Assembly (NCBI GenBank): GCA_017480485.1
Contig: JAFVAN010000017.1
Span: 1-51,407, forward strand
DNA from: Ruminococcus sp.
Lineage (GTDB): Bacteria > Bacillota_A > Clostridia > Oscillospirales > Ruminococcaceae
Length of the DNA stretch: 51,407 nucleotides
Direction: 5' to 3'
Positions 19,377 through 28,406 of this stretch are shown one piece after another (position 1 is the stretch's first letter; each line of letters begins with the position of its first letter). The position numbers were made by a program, and so were the translations under genes. The notes under the pieces are model-generated. The model searched no databases. It was not told the DNA's origin and worked only from the letters and a program-made list of their open reading frames with translations.

Positions 19377-19445
19377 AATGATCCTCTCCTAAAAATATCT
19401 ATAAACATGAAGGCTCTCGCCTTCGCCTGTGCTGTTTTAGTGGAC

Positions 19446-21230
19446 TCAGCTAAGCAGCATTCCTGCATCCGGGTCCTGTAGGAGATCCTTGATATCCTCT
19501 TCTTCTCCTGCTTCTTCCGCGTCGTCTGTTTCTTCCGCTGCGCCATCCTCGGTCTCGACACCGGGCACGAACCGGGTCCCAATGTCGTGCTTAGCGTCAC
19601 GGTCGGTCTCGGGGTCGGGGTACTGACCAACTATCCTGCTGTCCTCCCTGCACACCTGCGCAAAGGTAGGCTCGCCCTTTTCGTCAAGCTCCCAGTATAC
19701 CAGGATGTCCTCCTCGCCGAGGTCGTTCAGGGCAGTGTAGACCGCCTGTGCCAGCGGGTCTTCGCTCTCGCCCAGCTTGTCGAGGGCCACGGGCCCTTCG
19801 GGAACGTAGAGCTCCGAGGCCACTGCACCCTCGTCCATCAGGTCGTCGGCCTTGTCCTCCAGGGTCTTGTAAACAAGCTTCGCATCGGAGTTGGCGGTGC
19901 TGAGGCGGTTCTTCTGGATGAAGTTCATCACGTTCACCAGCAGACGGGAGAAGTTCTCCTCGCCCTCAAAGTTCTGCATCTCCAGCTTGTCGTCGTCCAG
20001 AGAGTCGTACTTGGAATAAGAAGTGGTGGTGGTGGCTATCACGCGGCCGTTTATAACCAGCGACTGCACAAACTTCTCGATGCGGCCGTCGTCAATGGTG
20101 GCGTTTATCCTGCACTCCACCTCGCTGATGTTCTTGTCCTGAAGCTTCTTGATGACCTTGTCAACGTTCTTCTTGAAGGATTCTCTGCATTGCAGCTTCT
20201 CGTTGGCTGCCAGCGAGCGCATGAACTCGTAGGCGTCGATGTTGAAGGTGTAGGTGGTCTTGTCCTTCTCGAAGGACTTCATGTACTTGGCGCCTGTGTC
20301 GTTGAGCATATCCGCCAGCACATAGCCCAGCTGGTCGTAGTTCTCGGCAAAATAGGCCTTGATCTCCTTTGCGGCCTTGCTTTCGCCCAGGTCCTCGTCG
20401 GTCTGGCCCCTGACGGCGATTATGTTGTAGAAATTCCTTATCTTGTCGTTGTTCTCAAATCTCTTGTCAATGTCCTCTTTGCCGTTGTTTCTTGTGTATT
20501 CGTTGCCTATCAGCAGCTCCATGATGTCATCGTCCAGCCGCAGTTGGATGGCGTCGCTCACCTGAGCGTATATAACGCAGTCATCATCCTTGCCGTTGAC
20601 GGCGAAGGAGCCCTTGAGGGTAATGTGGTCAGTGGTGACGCCCAGCTCCTCCTTGAGCTCCTCGATCACCTTGTTTTTGGCCAGAGCCACAACGATGTTG
20701 TTCCCGAAGGTGACATCTGCATAGAGGCTTATGGCATCGTCGATGTAGACGGTGGTCTCTGACTCCGCGATGAAGCTCTCGGAGTTGAAGGTCTCGGCGC
20801 AGGCAAGCAGCACGGCATTTCCGGGCTTGTGCTTGATGTAGTAGATTATCGCAGCCGCGGCGATGGCGCCCACCAGCAGCACAGCCGCTATTATTATCAA
20901 AACTATCTTCAATGTGCGGTGTGACTTTTTGGCCTCGGCTGCGGGCTCTTCTTCTTCGGGCTCGGGGGCCTCGGGCTCTCCGGCAGCGCCGGGTACGTCC
21001 TCCTCGGAGATCACAGGCTCCACGGCCTCGGCCTGCCGGACGGGGAGCTGCTCTTGGGGGATAGCATCCTCCTCTGCCTCAACGAGTGCAACGGCCTCAA
21101 CAGCCCCGGCGGATACGGCTTCCTCAACAGGCTCCTCGGGCACAGCCTTCGGGAGCTCCACGGGACTTCCGCAGCTAAAGCAGAAGGCGGCGCCCTCTTT
21201 TATCTCAATTCCGCAATTCTTGCAAAACAT
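19446..21230 (-). CDS. Zinc-ribbon membrane protein with extracellular pilin-like C-terminal domain
   Basis: A 594-residue protein. The N-terminus is a zinc ribbon (CKNC at 3-6, CFSC at 17-20), followed by an acidic Pro/Glu-rich spacer to about residue 100 and one membrane segment (about 108-131). A large outer domain (about 135-465) follows, and the C-terminal module NSDAKLVYKTLEDKADDL through VGQYPDPETD is also found at the end of the 18116 protein. The topology would put the zinc ribbon in the cytosol. GGGAGGAAT precedes the ATG and a promoter lies at 21267-21295. It heads the three-gene surface-protein group. No family name is claimed for the central domain. Confidence 0.78.
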   Translation of the reverse strand: MFCKNCGIEIKEGAAFCFSCGSPVELPKAVPEEPVEEAVSAGAVEAVALVEAEEDAIPQEQLPVRQAEAVEPVISEEDVPGAAGEPEAPEPEEEEPAAEAKKSHRTLKIVLIIIAAVLLVGAIAAAAIIYYIKHKPGNAVLLACAETFNSESFIAESETTVYIDDAISLYADVTFGNNIVVALAKNKVIEELKEELGVTTDHITLKGSFAVNGKDDDCVIYAQVSDAIQLRLDDDIMELLIGNEYTRNNGKEDIDKRFENNDKIRNFYNIIAVRGQTDEDLGESKAAKEIKAYFAENYDQLGYVLADMLNDTGAKYMKSFEKDKTTYTFNIDAYEFMRSLAANEKLQCRESFKKNVDKVIKKLQDKNISEVECRINATIDDGRIEKFVQSLVINGRVIATTTTSYSKYDSLDDDKLEMQNFEGEENFSRLLVNVMNFIQKNRLSTANSDAKLVYKTLEDKADDLMDEGAVASELYVPEGPVALDKLGESEDPLAQAVYTALNDLGEEDILVYWELDEKGEPTFAQVCREDSRIVGQYPDPETDRDAKHDIGTRFVPGVETEDGAAEETDDAEEAGEEEDIKDLLQDPDAGMLLS

Positions 21231-21266
21231 ATTATTCCTCCCGATATATAATAAACACCATCTTTA

Positions 21267-21295
21267 AATATAAGATATTTTTCGCCTTTTGTCAA
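21267..21295 (-). promoter_or_regulatory. Promoter of the zinc-ribbon/lipoprotein group
   Basis: On the minus strand TTGACA (21290-21295), 17-bp spacer, TATATT (21267-21272), 37 bp before the start at 21230. Confidence 0.75.
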
Positions 21296-21363
21296 TATGT
21301 TTTGCTCAAAATTAGAGGCCTTGGCCGGGAGCATAAATATTTTTCCTCATAACAATTTATCTA

Positions 21364-21392
21364 TTGACTATCAATTTTTTGTGGAGTATAAT
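21364..21392 (+). promoter_or_regulatory. Promoter of pyk
   Basis: TTGACT (21364-21369), 17-bp spacer, TATAAT (21387-21392). It is divergent from the promoter at 21267-21295. Confidence 0.8.
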
Positions 21393-21448
21393 TATCTTAG
21401 ACAGCGCCGCGCCCTGTGCCGGCCAACAAACCGAAAGGTCGTGTAAAT

Positions 21449-22870
21449 ATGAGGAAAACCAAGATCGTGTGTACTATAGGTCCGTCCACGGACGACGAAG
21501 AGGTCCTCCGTGAGCTTATGCGTTCGGGAATGGACGTCGCCCGCTTCAATTTCTCCCACTCCGAGCATGAGGTGCATAAGCGCCGCTTCGAGACCGTCCG
21601 CAGGATAAGCGCCGAGCTTGGGCTCAATGTTGCCTGCCTGCTGGACACAAAGGGCCCCGAGATAAGGCTTCGGGACTTTAAGGACCACCAGCCTGTTTTC
21701 ATCGAGGACGGCGGCACCTTTACCCTCACCACAAGGGACGTTGAGGGCACTGCGGAGATAGCCTCCATAACCTTTGAGCACCTGCCGAAGGACGTTTCCC
21801 TCGGCTCCCGCATACTGATAAACGACGGCGTCATCGAGATGGTGGTAAAGACCCTGACGGACACAGACATCGTCTGCGAGGTCATCCACGGCGGAAAGCT
21901 CTCGGACCACAAGGGCATCAACGTCCCCGGGGTAAAGCTCTCCATGCCCTTTATCTCCGATGCGGATATGGACGACTTGGCCTTCGGCGCAAAGATGGGC
22001 TTCGATTTCATTGCGGCCTCCTTCGTGCGCACCGCCGCAGATGTCATCTACCTGAGAAAATTCACTCAGTCTCTGGGCTGGTATAACCCCAGGATAATCG
22101 CAAAGATCGAGAACGCCGAGGGCGTTGATAACATCGACGAGATACTTGAGGCCGCAGACGGCATCATGGTCGCCAGAGGAGACATGGGCGTAGAGATACC
22201 CTTCGAGCAGATACCCGCCATCCAGAAGGAGCTGATCCACAAGGCCTACAACGCGGGCAAGCAGGTAATCACCGCCACCCAGATGCTGGAGTCTATGATA
22301 ACCAACCCCCGCCCCACCCGTGCCGAGATCACCGACGTGGCCAACGCCATCTATGACGGCACTTCGGCCATCATGCTCTCCGGCGAGACCGCCGCAGGCG
22401 CCCACCCCATCGAGGCCGTGCAGACCATGGCCCTCATCGCCGAGACCACCGAGAAAAACTTTGACTATATCGAGCAGTTCCGCCAGAGGCCCGAGACTAA
22501 GAGCACCTCTGTTACCGAGGCCATCTCTCATGCCACAGTCACCACCGCCCACGACCTTGGAGCGGCGGCTGTGCTGACAGTTACCAAGAGCGGCGCTACA
22601 GCAAGGCAGCTATCCAAGTTCCGCCCGAATTGCCCCATCATCGGCCTGACCACTGACGAGACGGCCTGCCGCCACATGAATATGTCCTGGGGCGTTGAGC
22701 CGGGAATGATCGAGGAAAAGACCAACACCGACGACCTCATCGCCCACGCGCTGGACGTTTCCAAGAAGCTGGGCTACCTCAAGGAGGGAGACCTTGTGGT
22801 CGTTACCGCAGGCGTGCCCCTCGGCCGCAGCGGGACCACGAACCTTATCAAGGTGGAAGTGGTCAAATAA
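21449..22870 (+). CDS. pyk: Pyruvate kinase
   Basis: A 473-residue glycolytic enzyme converting phosphoenolpyruvate and ADP to pyruvate and ATP. It starts MRKTKIVCTIGPS; further marks are RFNFSHSEHE, LLDTKGPEIR, KIENAEGVDNIDEI, MVARGDMGVEIP and the signature TATQMLESMI. A, B and C domains are present; the extra C-terminal PEP-utiliser-like domain of some Bacillus enzymes is not. The start at 21449 follows the family and a modest GAAAGG site; an upstream GTG (21416) would add unrelated residues. It sits next to pyruvate formate-lyase, which uses its product. Confidence 0.96.
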   Translation: MRKTKIVCTIGPSTDDEEVLRELMRSGMDVARFNFSHSEHEVHKRRFETVRRISAELGLNVACLLDTKGPEIRLRDFKDHQPVFIEDGGTFTLTTRDVEGTAEIASITFEHLPKDVSLGSRILINDGVIEMVVKTLTDTDIVCEVIHGGKLSDHKGINVPGVKLSMPFISDADMDDLAFGAKMGFDFIAASFVRTAADVIYLRKFTQSLGWYNPRIIAKIENAEGVDNIDEILEAADGIMVARGDMGVEIPFEQIPAIQKELIHKAYNAGKQVITATQMLESMITNPRPTRAEITDVANAIYDGTSAIMLSGETAAGAHPIEAVQTMALIAETTEKNFDYIEQFRQRPETKSTSVTEAISHATVTTAHDLGAAAVLTVTKSGATARQLSKFRPNCPIIGLTTDETACRHMNMSWGVEPGMIEEKTNTDDLIAHALDVSKKLGYLKEGDLVVVTAGVPLGRSGTTNLIKVEVVK

Positions 22871-22890
22871 TACATAAGTATAGTACCCCT

Positions 22891-22925
22891 CAGCCGCGCC
22901 CGACACAAGCTGTTGTGTGCGGCTG
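22891..22925 (+). terminator. Hairpin after pyk
   Basis: CAGCC and ACACAA pair with TTGTGT and GGCTG, followed by ATTTTGT. It is a plausible terminator with a short T-run. Confidence 0.55.
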
Positions 22926-22983
22926 CCGTCATTTTGTCTAAATATAGTTGCCGACGCCACTCTTTTTTGTTAACAAAAACTCG

Positions 22984-23012
22984 TTGACTATTCGGGCGGA
23001 ATGTGGTAATAT
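22984..23012 (+). promoter_or_regulatory. Promoter of the pyruvate formate-lyase operon
   Basis: TTGACT (22984-22989), 17-bp spacer, TAATAT (23007-23012), 60 bp before the chosen start. Confidence 0.7.
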
Positions 23013-23071
23013 TATAGTTGATGTATTCTGTATATTCAAAAAAACTATCCCGTCAGGAAAGGATGAATTTT

Positions 23072-25153
23072 ATGTTCGATGAATTCATGGAAGAATGGGA
23101 AGGCTTTAATACGGGCAAATGGAACAACGCAGTCAATGTCCGCGATTTCATAAACCGCAACTACACCCCCTATTACGGCGACGAGAGATTTCTCACAGGC
23201 CCCACCGAGGCCACCACTAAGCTCTGGGAGCAGGTGATGGAGCTTGCCAAAAAGGAGAGGGAGGCAGGCGGCGTCCTCGATATGGACACCAAGATCGTCT
23301 CCACCATAACCTCTCACGAGGCAGGCTATCTCGACAAGGATCTGGAGCAGATAGTCGGTTTCCAGACCGACAAGCCCTTCAAGCGTTCGCTGCAGCCCTT
23401 CGGCGGCATAAGGATGGCTCAGAACGCCTGCCGCGAGAACGGCTACGAGGTGGACCCCGAGATCGTCAAGATCTTCACCGAATACAGAAAGACCCACAAT
23501 CAGGGCGTTTTTGACGCCTATACCCCCGAGATGCGCTTGGCGCGTAAGTCCGCCATCATCACGGGCCTGCCCGATGCCTACGGCCGAGGCCGCATCATCG
23601 GCGACTACAGAAGGGTGGCCCTCTACGGAGTCGATCTGCTGATAGAGGACAAGAAGAACCAGCTGGCCACTTCTCTTGTAAGGATGACCGCCAAGAACAT
23701 CCAGCTTCGGGAGGAGCTGGCGGAGCAGATCAGGGCTCTGGACCAGCTCAAGGAGCTTGGAAGGATCTACGGCTTCGATATCTCCCGCCCCGCCAGAAAC
23801 GCCAAGGAGGCCGTGCAGTGGCTTTACTTCGGCTATCTTGCGGCAGTCAAGGAGCAGAACGGCGCCGCCATGAGCCTTGGCCGCACCTCCACCTTCCTGG
23901 ATATCTACATCCAGCGGGACCTTGACCGCGGCCTTATAACCGAGCAGCAGGCTCAGGAGTATATTGACCACTTCATTATGAAGCTCAGGCTCGTTAAGTT
24001 CGCAAGGACCCCCGAGTATAACTCCCTCTTCTCCGGCGACCCCACTTGGGTGACTGAGTCCATCGGCGGCGTCTCCATCGACGGCGTGCCTATGGTCACA
24101 AAGAACTCCTTCCGCTACCTGAACACCCTTGACAACCTTGGCACCGCCCCGGAGCCCAATATGACCATCCTCTGGTCCACCAAGCTGCCCCAGAGCTTCA
24201 AGCGCTACTGCGCAAAGATGTCCATCAAGAGCTCCTCTATCCAGTATGAGAACGACGACCTGATGAGAGTCACCCACGGCGACGACTATGCTGTTGCCTG
24301 CTGCGTCTCCTCCATGAGAGTGGGCAAGGATATGCAGTTCTTCGGCGCCAGAGCAAACCTTGCAAAGTGCCTGCTCTACGCCATAAACGGCGGCGTTGAC
24401 GAGAGGCTGAAGATACAGGTGGGCCCCAAGTACCGCCCCGTAACAGGCGATTATCTGGACTTCGACGACGTTATGCAGAAGTATGACGACATGATGGAGT
24501 GGCTGGCGGAGCTCTATGTGAACACCCTGAACATCATCCACTATATGCACGACAAGTACAGCTATGAGAAGCTGCAAATGGCCCTCCATGACCGGGACGT
24601 CAAGAGATATTTTGCAACTGGCATAGCAGGCCTTTCGGTGGTGGCAGACTCCCTTTCGGCCATCAAATACGCCAAGGTAAAGTGCATCCGGGACGAGGAC
24701 GGCATCGTCGTTGACTACGAGGTGGAGGGCGAGTTCCCGAAGTACGGCAACAACGACGACAGAGTCGATAAGCTGGCGGTTGACCTTGTCACCCGTTTTA
24801 TGAACAAGATACGCAAGCATCACACCTACCGCGACAGCGTGCCCACCATGTCCATCCTGACTATCACCTCCAACGTGGTCTACGGCAAGAAGACGGGCAA
24901 CACCCCCGACGGCAGAAAGATGGGCGTGCCCCTTGCCCCCGGCGCCAACCCCATGCATGGCAGAGACACTCACGGTGCTGCGGCGTCCCTTTCCTCTGTT
25001 GCCAAGCTGCCTTGGAGACACGCTCAGGACGGCATCTCCAACACGTTCTCCATCATCCCCGACGCCCTCGGCAAGGACGCACAGGTGTTTGTGGGAGATA
25101 TAGACATCGACAGCATTGCGAAGGAGCTGAACAGCGATGGGCAGGATAGTTGA
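23072..25153 (+). CDS. pflB: Pyruvate formate-lyase main subunit lacking the glycyl-radical domain
   Basis: A 693-residue protein colinear with formate C-acetyltransferase, which splits pyruvate with CoA to acetyl-CoA and formate. It starts [19 protein letters not shown], aligns through [17 protein letters not shown], and keeps the catalytic cysteine pair (Cys410-Cys411 in AVACCVSS). The alignment stops after [13 protein letters not shown]; the usual C-terminal 65 or so residues with RVSGYAV are missing. Those lie in a separate gene at 25366. The start at 23072 is favoured by AGGAAAGG nine bases upstream; 23063 is possible. The next gene overlaps its 3' end by 17 bases. No activating enzyme is in the window. 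Confidence 0.92.
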   Translation: MFDEFMEEWEGFNTGKWNNAVNVRDFINRNYTPYYGDERFLTGPTEATTKLWEQVMELAKKEREAGGVLDMDTKIVSTITSHEAGYLDKDLEQIVGFQTDKPFKRSLQPFGGIRMAQNACRENGYEVDPEIVKIFTEYRKTHNQGVFDAYTPEMRLARKSAIITGLPDAYGRGRIIGDYRRVALYGVDLLIEDKKNQLATSLVRMTAKNIQLREELAEQIRALDQLKELGRIYGFDISRPARNAKEAVQWLYFGYLAAVKEQNGAAMSLGRTSTFLDIYIQRDLDRGLITEQQAQEYIDHFIMKLRLVKFARTPEYNSLFSGDPTWVTESIGGVSIDGVPMVTKNSFRYLNTLDNLGTAPEPNMTILWSTKLPQSFKRYCAKMSIKSSSIQYENDDLMRVTHGDDYAVACCVSSMRVGKDMQFFGARANLAKCLLYAINGGVDERLKIQVGPKYRPVTGDYLDFDDVMQKYDDMMEWLAELYVNTLNIIHYMHDKYSYEKLQMALHDRDVKRYFATGIAGLSVVADSLSAIKYAKVKCIRDEDGIVVDYEVEGEFPKYGNNDDRVDKLAVDLVTRFMNKIRKHHTYRDSVPTMSILTITSNVVYGKKTGNTPDGRKMGVPLAPGANPMHGRDTHGAAASLSSVAKLPWRHAQDGISNTFSIIPDALGKDAQVFVGDIDIDSIAKELNSDGQDS

Positions 25154-25349
25154 AAAGACCGACAACGGCGGCGAGGGCGAGCTCGACGAGCTGGTGAGGA
25201 TGATAGATAAGCTCATTGCTCAGGGAGACGGCCACCTGACGATAGATGTTGACGAGACACAGGACGGCATAAGGGTGAACCGCTTCTCCACCACGGACTG
25301 CGGCAAAACGGGCGCCTGCGCCCAGCCCACCGAGCAGATCGACGAATAA
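25137..25349 (+). CDS. Small paralogue of the glycyl-radical domain without the radical glycine
   Basis: A 70-residue protein between the two halves of pyruvate formate-lyase. Its segment [23 protein letters not shown] lines up with [23 protein letters not shown] of the next gene, but the RVSGYAV loop is replaced by a tail with two cysteines (TDCGKTGAC). It overlaps the upstream gene in another frame and has AAGGAG ten bases before its ATG, so it is translated in its own right. It may stabilise, exchange with or regulate the radical subunit. I recall autonomous radical-cofactor (GrcA-like) annotations in related clostridia but cannot confirm a match. Confidence 0.75.
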   Translation: MGRIVEKTDNGGEGELDELVRMIDKLIAQGDGHLTIDVDETQDGIRVNRFSTTDCGKTGACAQPTEQIDE

Positions 25350-25365
25350 GAAAGGACGGGTCAAT

Positions 25366-25617
25366 ATGGCAAATATGCAGCCTAATGAAAAGCAGGTAGA
25401 CAACCTTGTGGATATGATAGACGGTTATGTTGAGAAAGGCGGGCATCACCTGAATGTCAACGTCTTTGATCGGGAGACACTGCTGGATGCGCAGGCCCAC
25501 CCCGAGAAGTACCCCCAGCTTACTGTTAGGGTATCGGGCTACGCCGTGAATTTTGTAAAGCTCACCAAGGAGCAGCAGGACGACGTTATCTCGCGTACCT
25601 TCCACGAAAGCCTGTAA
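25366..25617 (+). CDS. Stand-alone glycyl-radical subunit of pyruvate formate-lyase (GrcA-like)
   Basis: An 83-residue protein equal to the C-terminal domain of Pfl[56 protein letters not shown]. Gly58 in RVSGYAV would carry the radical made by an activating enzyme. It resembles E. coli GrcA/YfiD, but there PflB keeps its own radical domain; here the main subunit has none, so this protein should be essential for activity. AAAGGACGGG precedes the ATG. A terminator follows, closing a three-gene operon. Confidence 0.9.
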   Translation: MANMQPNEKQVDNLVDMIDGYVEKGGHHLNVNVFDRETLLDAQAHPEKYPQLTVRVSGYAVNFVKLTKEQQDDVISRTFHESL

Positions 25618-25624
25618 ACAAGTG

Positions 25625-25653
25625 AAAGCCCCGCATTATGCGAGGCTTTTTTT
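25625..25653 (+). terminator. Terminator of the pyruvate formate-lyase operon
   Basis: AAGCC-c-CGCAT pairs with ATGCG-a-GGCTT, followed by seven T. A second GC palindrome, CCGCGCAGCTGCGCGG, lies about 20 bp further on. Confidence 0.9.
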
Positions 25654-25725
25654 GGACATATATAACTTCATGCCGCGCAGCTGCGCGGCTTTGCTGCGTT
25701 ACAGAGAAAATTTTTGGATTTATAC

Positions 25726-25754
25726 TTGAAATTTTTCGATATGTGTAGTATAAT
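25726..25754 (+). promoter_or_regulatory. Promoter of the L,D-transpeptidase gene
   Basis: TTGAAA (25726-25731), 17-bp spacer, TATAAT (25749-25754), 46 bp before the start. Confidence 0.75.
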
Positions 25755-25800
25755 GTAATATGTATCATTATTTCCTGTTGTAAAGAAAGGAGTGCTCTCT

Positions 25801-27399
25801 ATGGCATCAGAGCCCAAGAGGCAGGCCACAGGCGACGAGCTTGCTCTGCAAATAATGCGGAAGATGCAGCGCGAGGACGGGGACTACCGCCCGCGCAAAA
25901 GCTCGGGCAGCGGCAAAAAGAAGAAAAAGCGCCGCACCAGTAAAAAGCCCACCAGCGCCCTGCATACGGCCCTCGTGACTATATTGCTGCTGCTGGCTAT
26001 AATCATAGCGGTGGGAGTGTATCTCTATCTGAGAGGACTGAAGGATTCTCAGGACAAGTTCCTCAGAAACACCTTTATCAATTCCGTGGACGTCAGCGGG
26101 ATGACCGAGGCCGAGGCCTACGCCGCAGTCTCCGATTCTGAGCCCGCCCCCGCCGAAATGGAGCTTATCAAGCTGGACGGCGGAAGCATAAAGATACCCC
26201 TTGCGGACATCGGCTATGTGGACAATGTGAAGATCTCCATCTCCCAGTTCCTGACCCAGCAGAACCGCTATCTCTGGTTCAGGAGCCTGTACAAGAAGAC
26301 CGAGTATAATTTCACCGAGGCCACATCCTACGACAATGAGAAGCTTACGGCGGTCATCAAGGAAAGGGTCATCGACAAGTCCGGAAAGAACCCACCGAAG
26401 GACGCCTACATCAACTATACCCCCGATGGCTTTGAGATACATAAGGAGGTCAAGGGCGACAAGATCGACGAGACCAAGACCGACAAGCTGATGGATTACA
26501 TCAGGCAGTATCTCGACAACGGAGTTTATGTCATCGACCTGGCCGCAGCTGATGTTTACCAGCTGCCGAAGGTGCTGGCCACCGACCTTGAGGAAGAATA
26601 CAGGAACATGGGCAGCATCTATGACGTTGTGATCAGCATCAACTTTGGCTACGAGTCGGCCCAGCTCACAGGCGCCGAGTTTCTTGACTGGCTGATTTTT
26701 GACCAGAACAACGCCAACAACAGCTACAAGGTGGACACCACGAAGGTCGAGGCATATGTTGAGCAGCTGGCCTATAAGTACGACACCTTCGGCACCACTA
26801 GGATCTTCGAGACCACTAACAAGGGCGAGAAGCGTATCGAGCAGGGCAAGGGCGACTACGGCTGGTGGATAGACAAGGACGAGACCCGCGACCTGATAAT
26901 CGACACCATCAAGAAGGGCAAGTCGGCGGAGATCGACCCCATCTACTACACAAACCCCGACTCCAACTACACCTACGCCTGCAACCCCCGCGCAAGAACG
27001 GCCAACAGCGACATCGGCACCACCTACTGCGAGGTGGATCTCTCGGCCCAGCATTTCTGGTACTACTACAAGGGCGAGCTCAAGTACGAGTGCGATATTG
27101 TCTCGGGCGTGAAATCAAAGACCCCCGCAGGCATCTACAAGATCTGGGACAAGCAGATGGACAAGGTGCTGGAGGACACCAACGACGAGGGCGAGAGCTG
27201 GTCCACCCCCGTTACCTACTGGACGAACATCTCAACCTTCGGCGTGGGCATCCACGACTCGAAGAAGCGCACGGCCTTCGGCGGCACGATCTACAAGAAA
27301 TACGGCTCTCAGGGCTGTATCAATATGACCGTTCAGGACGCCCGCTACGTTTACGAGAATATTTCCCTGAACACCCCCGTTATCATGTACTGGGACTGA
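25801..27399 (+). CDS. L,D-transpeptidase (YkuD domain), membrane-anchored
   Basis: A 532-residue cell-wall enzyme that forms 3-3 peptidoglycan cross-links or anchors proteins. A basic N-terminus (KKKKRRTSKK) precedes one membrane segment (about 58-78). The middle (about 85-390) looks like the VanW-associated peptidoglycan-binding region (VDVSGMTEAEAYAAV). The C-terminal YkuD domain has the triad region GVGIHDS and GSQGCINM with catalytic Cys506. AAAGGAG precedes ATG 25801. It is a single gene between a promoter and a MITE-like repeat. Confidence 0.92.
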   Translation: MASEPKRQATGDELALQIMRKMQREDGDYRPRKSSGSGKKKKKRRTSKKPTSALHTALVTILLLLAIIIAVGVYLYLRGLKDSQDKFLRNTFINSVDVSGMTEAEAYAAVSDSEPAPAEMELIKLDGGSIKIPLADIGYVDNVKISISQFLTQQNRYLWFRSLYKKTEYNFTEATSYDNEKLTAVIKERVIDKSGKNPPKDAYINYTPDGFEIHKEVKGDKIDETKTDKLMDYIRQYLDNGVYVIDLAAADVYQLPKVLATDLEEEYRNMGSIYDVVISINFGYESAQLTGAEFLDWLIFDQNNANNSYKVDTTKVEAYVEQLAYKYDTFGTTRIFETTNKGEKRIEQGKGDYGWWIDKDETRDLIIDTIKKGKSAEIDPIYYTNPDSNYTYACNPRARTANSDIGTTYCEVDLSAQHFWYYYKGELKYECDIVSGVKSKTPAGIYKIWDKQMDKVLEDTNDEGESWSTPVTYWTNISTFGVGIHDSKKRTAFGGTIYKKYGSQGCINMTVQDARYVYENISLNTPVIMYWD

Positions 27400-27401
27400 A
27401 G

Positions 27402-27538
27402 CGCTTCGCTCAGTGAAAAGTGAATAATGAATAGTGAAGGTGTCCGCTGCGCGGACGGATCTGAGATCATCGCCGGAGGCGATGCCTTCATTATTCATTA
27501 TTCTTTTTTCTTTTTTCATTATTCATTGAGCGACAGCG
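27402..27538. mobile_element. MITE-like element, copy 2
   Basis: Arms of GAATAATGAAT-type units, with outer CGCTTCGCTCA facing TGAGCGACAGCG, enclose two hairpins: GTCCGC-tgc-GCGGAC (27442-27456) and ATCGCC-gga-GGCGAT (27469-27483). The order is reversed relative to copy 1 (12331-12467), so the copies lie in opposite orientation. It begins just after the transpeptidase stop. Confidence 0.65.
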
Positions 27539-27677
27539 GTTCAGCCTACCCTGTTTTGTGTTTTTGGATACCGTCCCTGCCGTTCGCTCATTTGCCCAAA
27601 TATGGCCTGCCCCCTGTTTGCAGGGTGCGCTAAATATAGAAAACACGGGGCTGCTCTAAAAAAATCACCCGAAAATA

Positions 27678-27706
27678 TTGACAGCGTACCAAAAATATAA
27701 TATAAT
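27678..27706 (+). promoter_or_regulatory. Promoter of the PspA/GIDE operon
   Basis: TTGACA (27678-27683), 17-bp spacer, TATAAT (27701-27706). It leaves a leader of about 250 bases before the first gene. The 27400-27962 gap holds this promoter, a MITE-like element, a hairpin repeat and a 13-bp direct repeat, but no gene. Confidence 0.82.
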
Positions 27707-27756
27707 TATAACGGAACAATGAATAGAGAAAAACATTATCTGTATTATTTGTATCA

Positions 27757-27948
27757 CGGAATGAACAGGGCGATCGTAAAACTCGGCGGAAAAATGGTAT
27801 CTCCCCCGTAGGGGGAGAATACCTTTATCCGCTCCCTCCCGAGCCGCCGCAGGCGGCGAGGGTTTGCCAAAAGCATATCATAGTTGTAAGATCAACTCGA
27901 AATATGCGGCCTCAGAGTTATATGATCGGTTATTCCGGAATGAACAGG
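27757..27948 (+). repeat. 13-bp direct repeats in the leader
   Basis: CGGAATGAACAGG occurs at 27757-27769 and 27936-27948. The pair brackets the composite hairpin repeat at 27782-27861. It may be a duplication made by insertion or recombination. Confidence 0.6.
27782..27861 (+). repeat. Composite hairpin repeat, copy 2 (leader of the PspA operon)
   Basis: Hairpin A: GGCGGAAAAATGGTAT, CTCCCCC-gta-GGGGGAG, then ATACCTTTATCCGC. Hairpin B: GCCGCC-gca-GGCGGC (27843-27857). Order A then B in the direction of the downstream genes, inside the transcribed leader. Confidence 0.78.
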
Positions 27949-27962
27949 AAAGGGGAATGTAA

Positions 27963-28400
27963 ATGAAAAAGCTTTTGAACAGCAGCGGCTTTGCCCTTCG
28001 CGCAAACGAGCGCGGCGAGACCGACCACGAGCTTCTGCAGTTCGTGCTGGGCGTGCTGATGCTCGGCGGAGGTATCTACTGGGCGCTTAATATGTTTGAG
28101 GTCAGCTGGGTATGGGGCGGCTTCTCTGTGGGAAGGTTCAGGATAATGACCACAGGCGTTATGCTCGTTCCGCTGCTGGTGGGCATCTTCCTTATGTTCC
28201 TGCTGGAAAAGAAGACCATCGGCGGCATTGTCACGGCTCTGGGAGTCGTCATCATAATCATTGCGATGATAAACTCCATAAGCTTCCACGCTGTAAGTGC
28301 CTCGCTGTATGTATATGTCCTGATGTTCGGCCTTATCTTTGCGGGCGCTGGCCTTGTGGCCAAGGTGCTCTTCCGCAAGGACCCCAACAAGAAGGATTAA
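27963..28400 (+). CDS. Small membrane protein, first gene of the PspA operon
   Basis: A 145-residue protein with about four hydrophobic segments (LLQFVLGVLMLGGGIYWAL, MTTGVMLVPLLVGIFLMFLL, IVTALGVVIIIIAMIN, LYVYVLMFGLIFAGAGLVA). I recognise no family. AAAGGGGAA precedes the ATG. It is followed after six bases by another membrane protein and then PspA, so a part in envelope-stress sensing or PspA docking is a reasonable guess only. Confidence 0.72.
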   Translation: MKKLLNSSGFALRANERGETDHELLQFVLGVLMLGGGIYWALNMFEVSWVWGGFSVGRFRIMTTGVMLVPLLVGIFLMFLLEKKTIGGIVTALGVVIIIIAMINSISFHAVSASLYVYVLMFGLIFAGAGLVAKVLFRKDPNKKD

Positions 28401-28406
28401 GCCTGT

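Noticed and set aside
25137..25365. Simple frameshift in a single pflB gene
   Set aside because: The homologous MID...GHHL segment is present in both small genes, and each has its own ribosome site. A frameshift cannot create that duplication.
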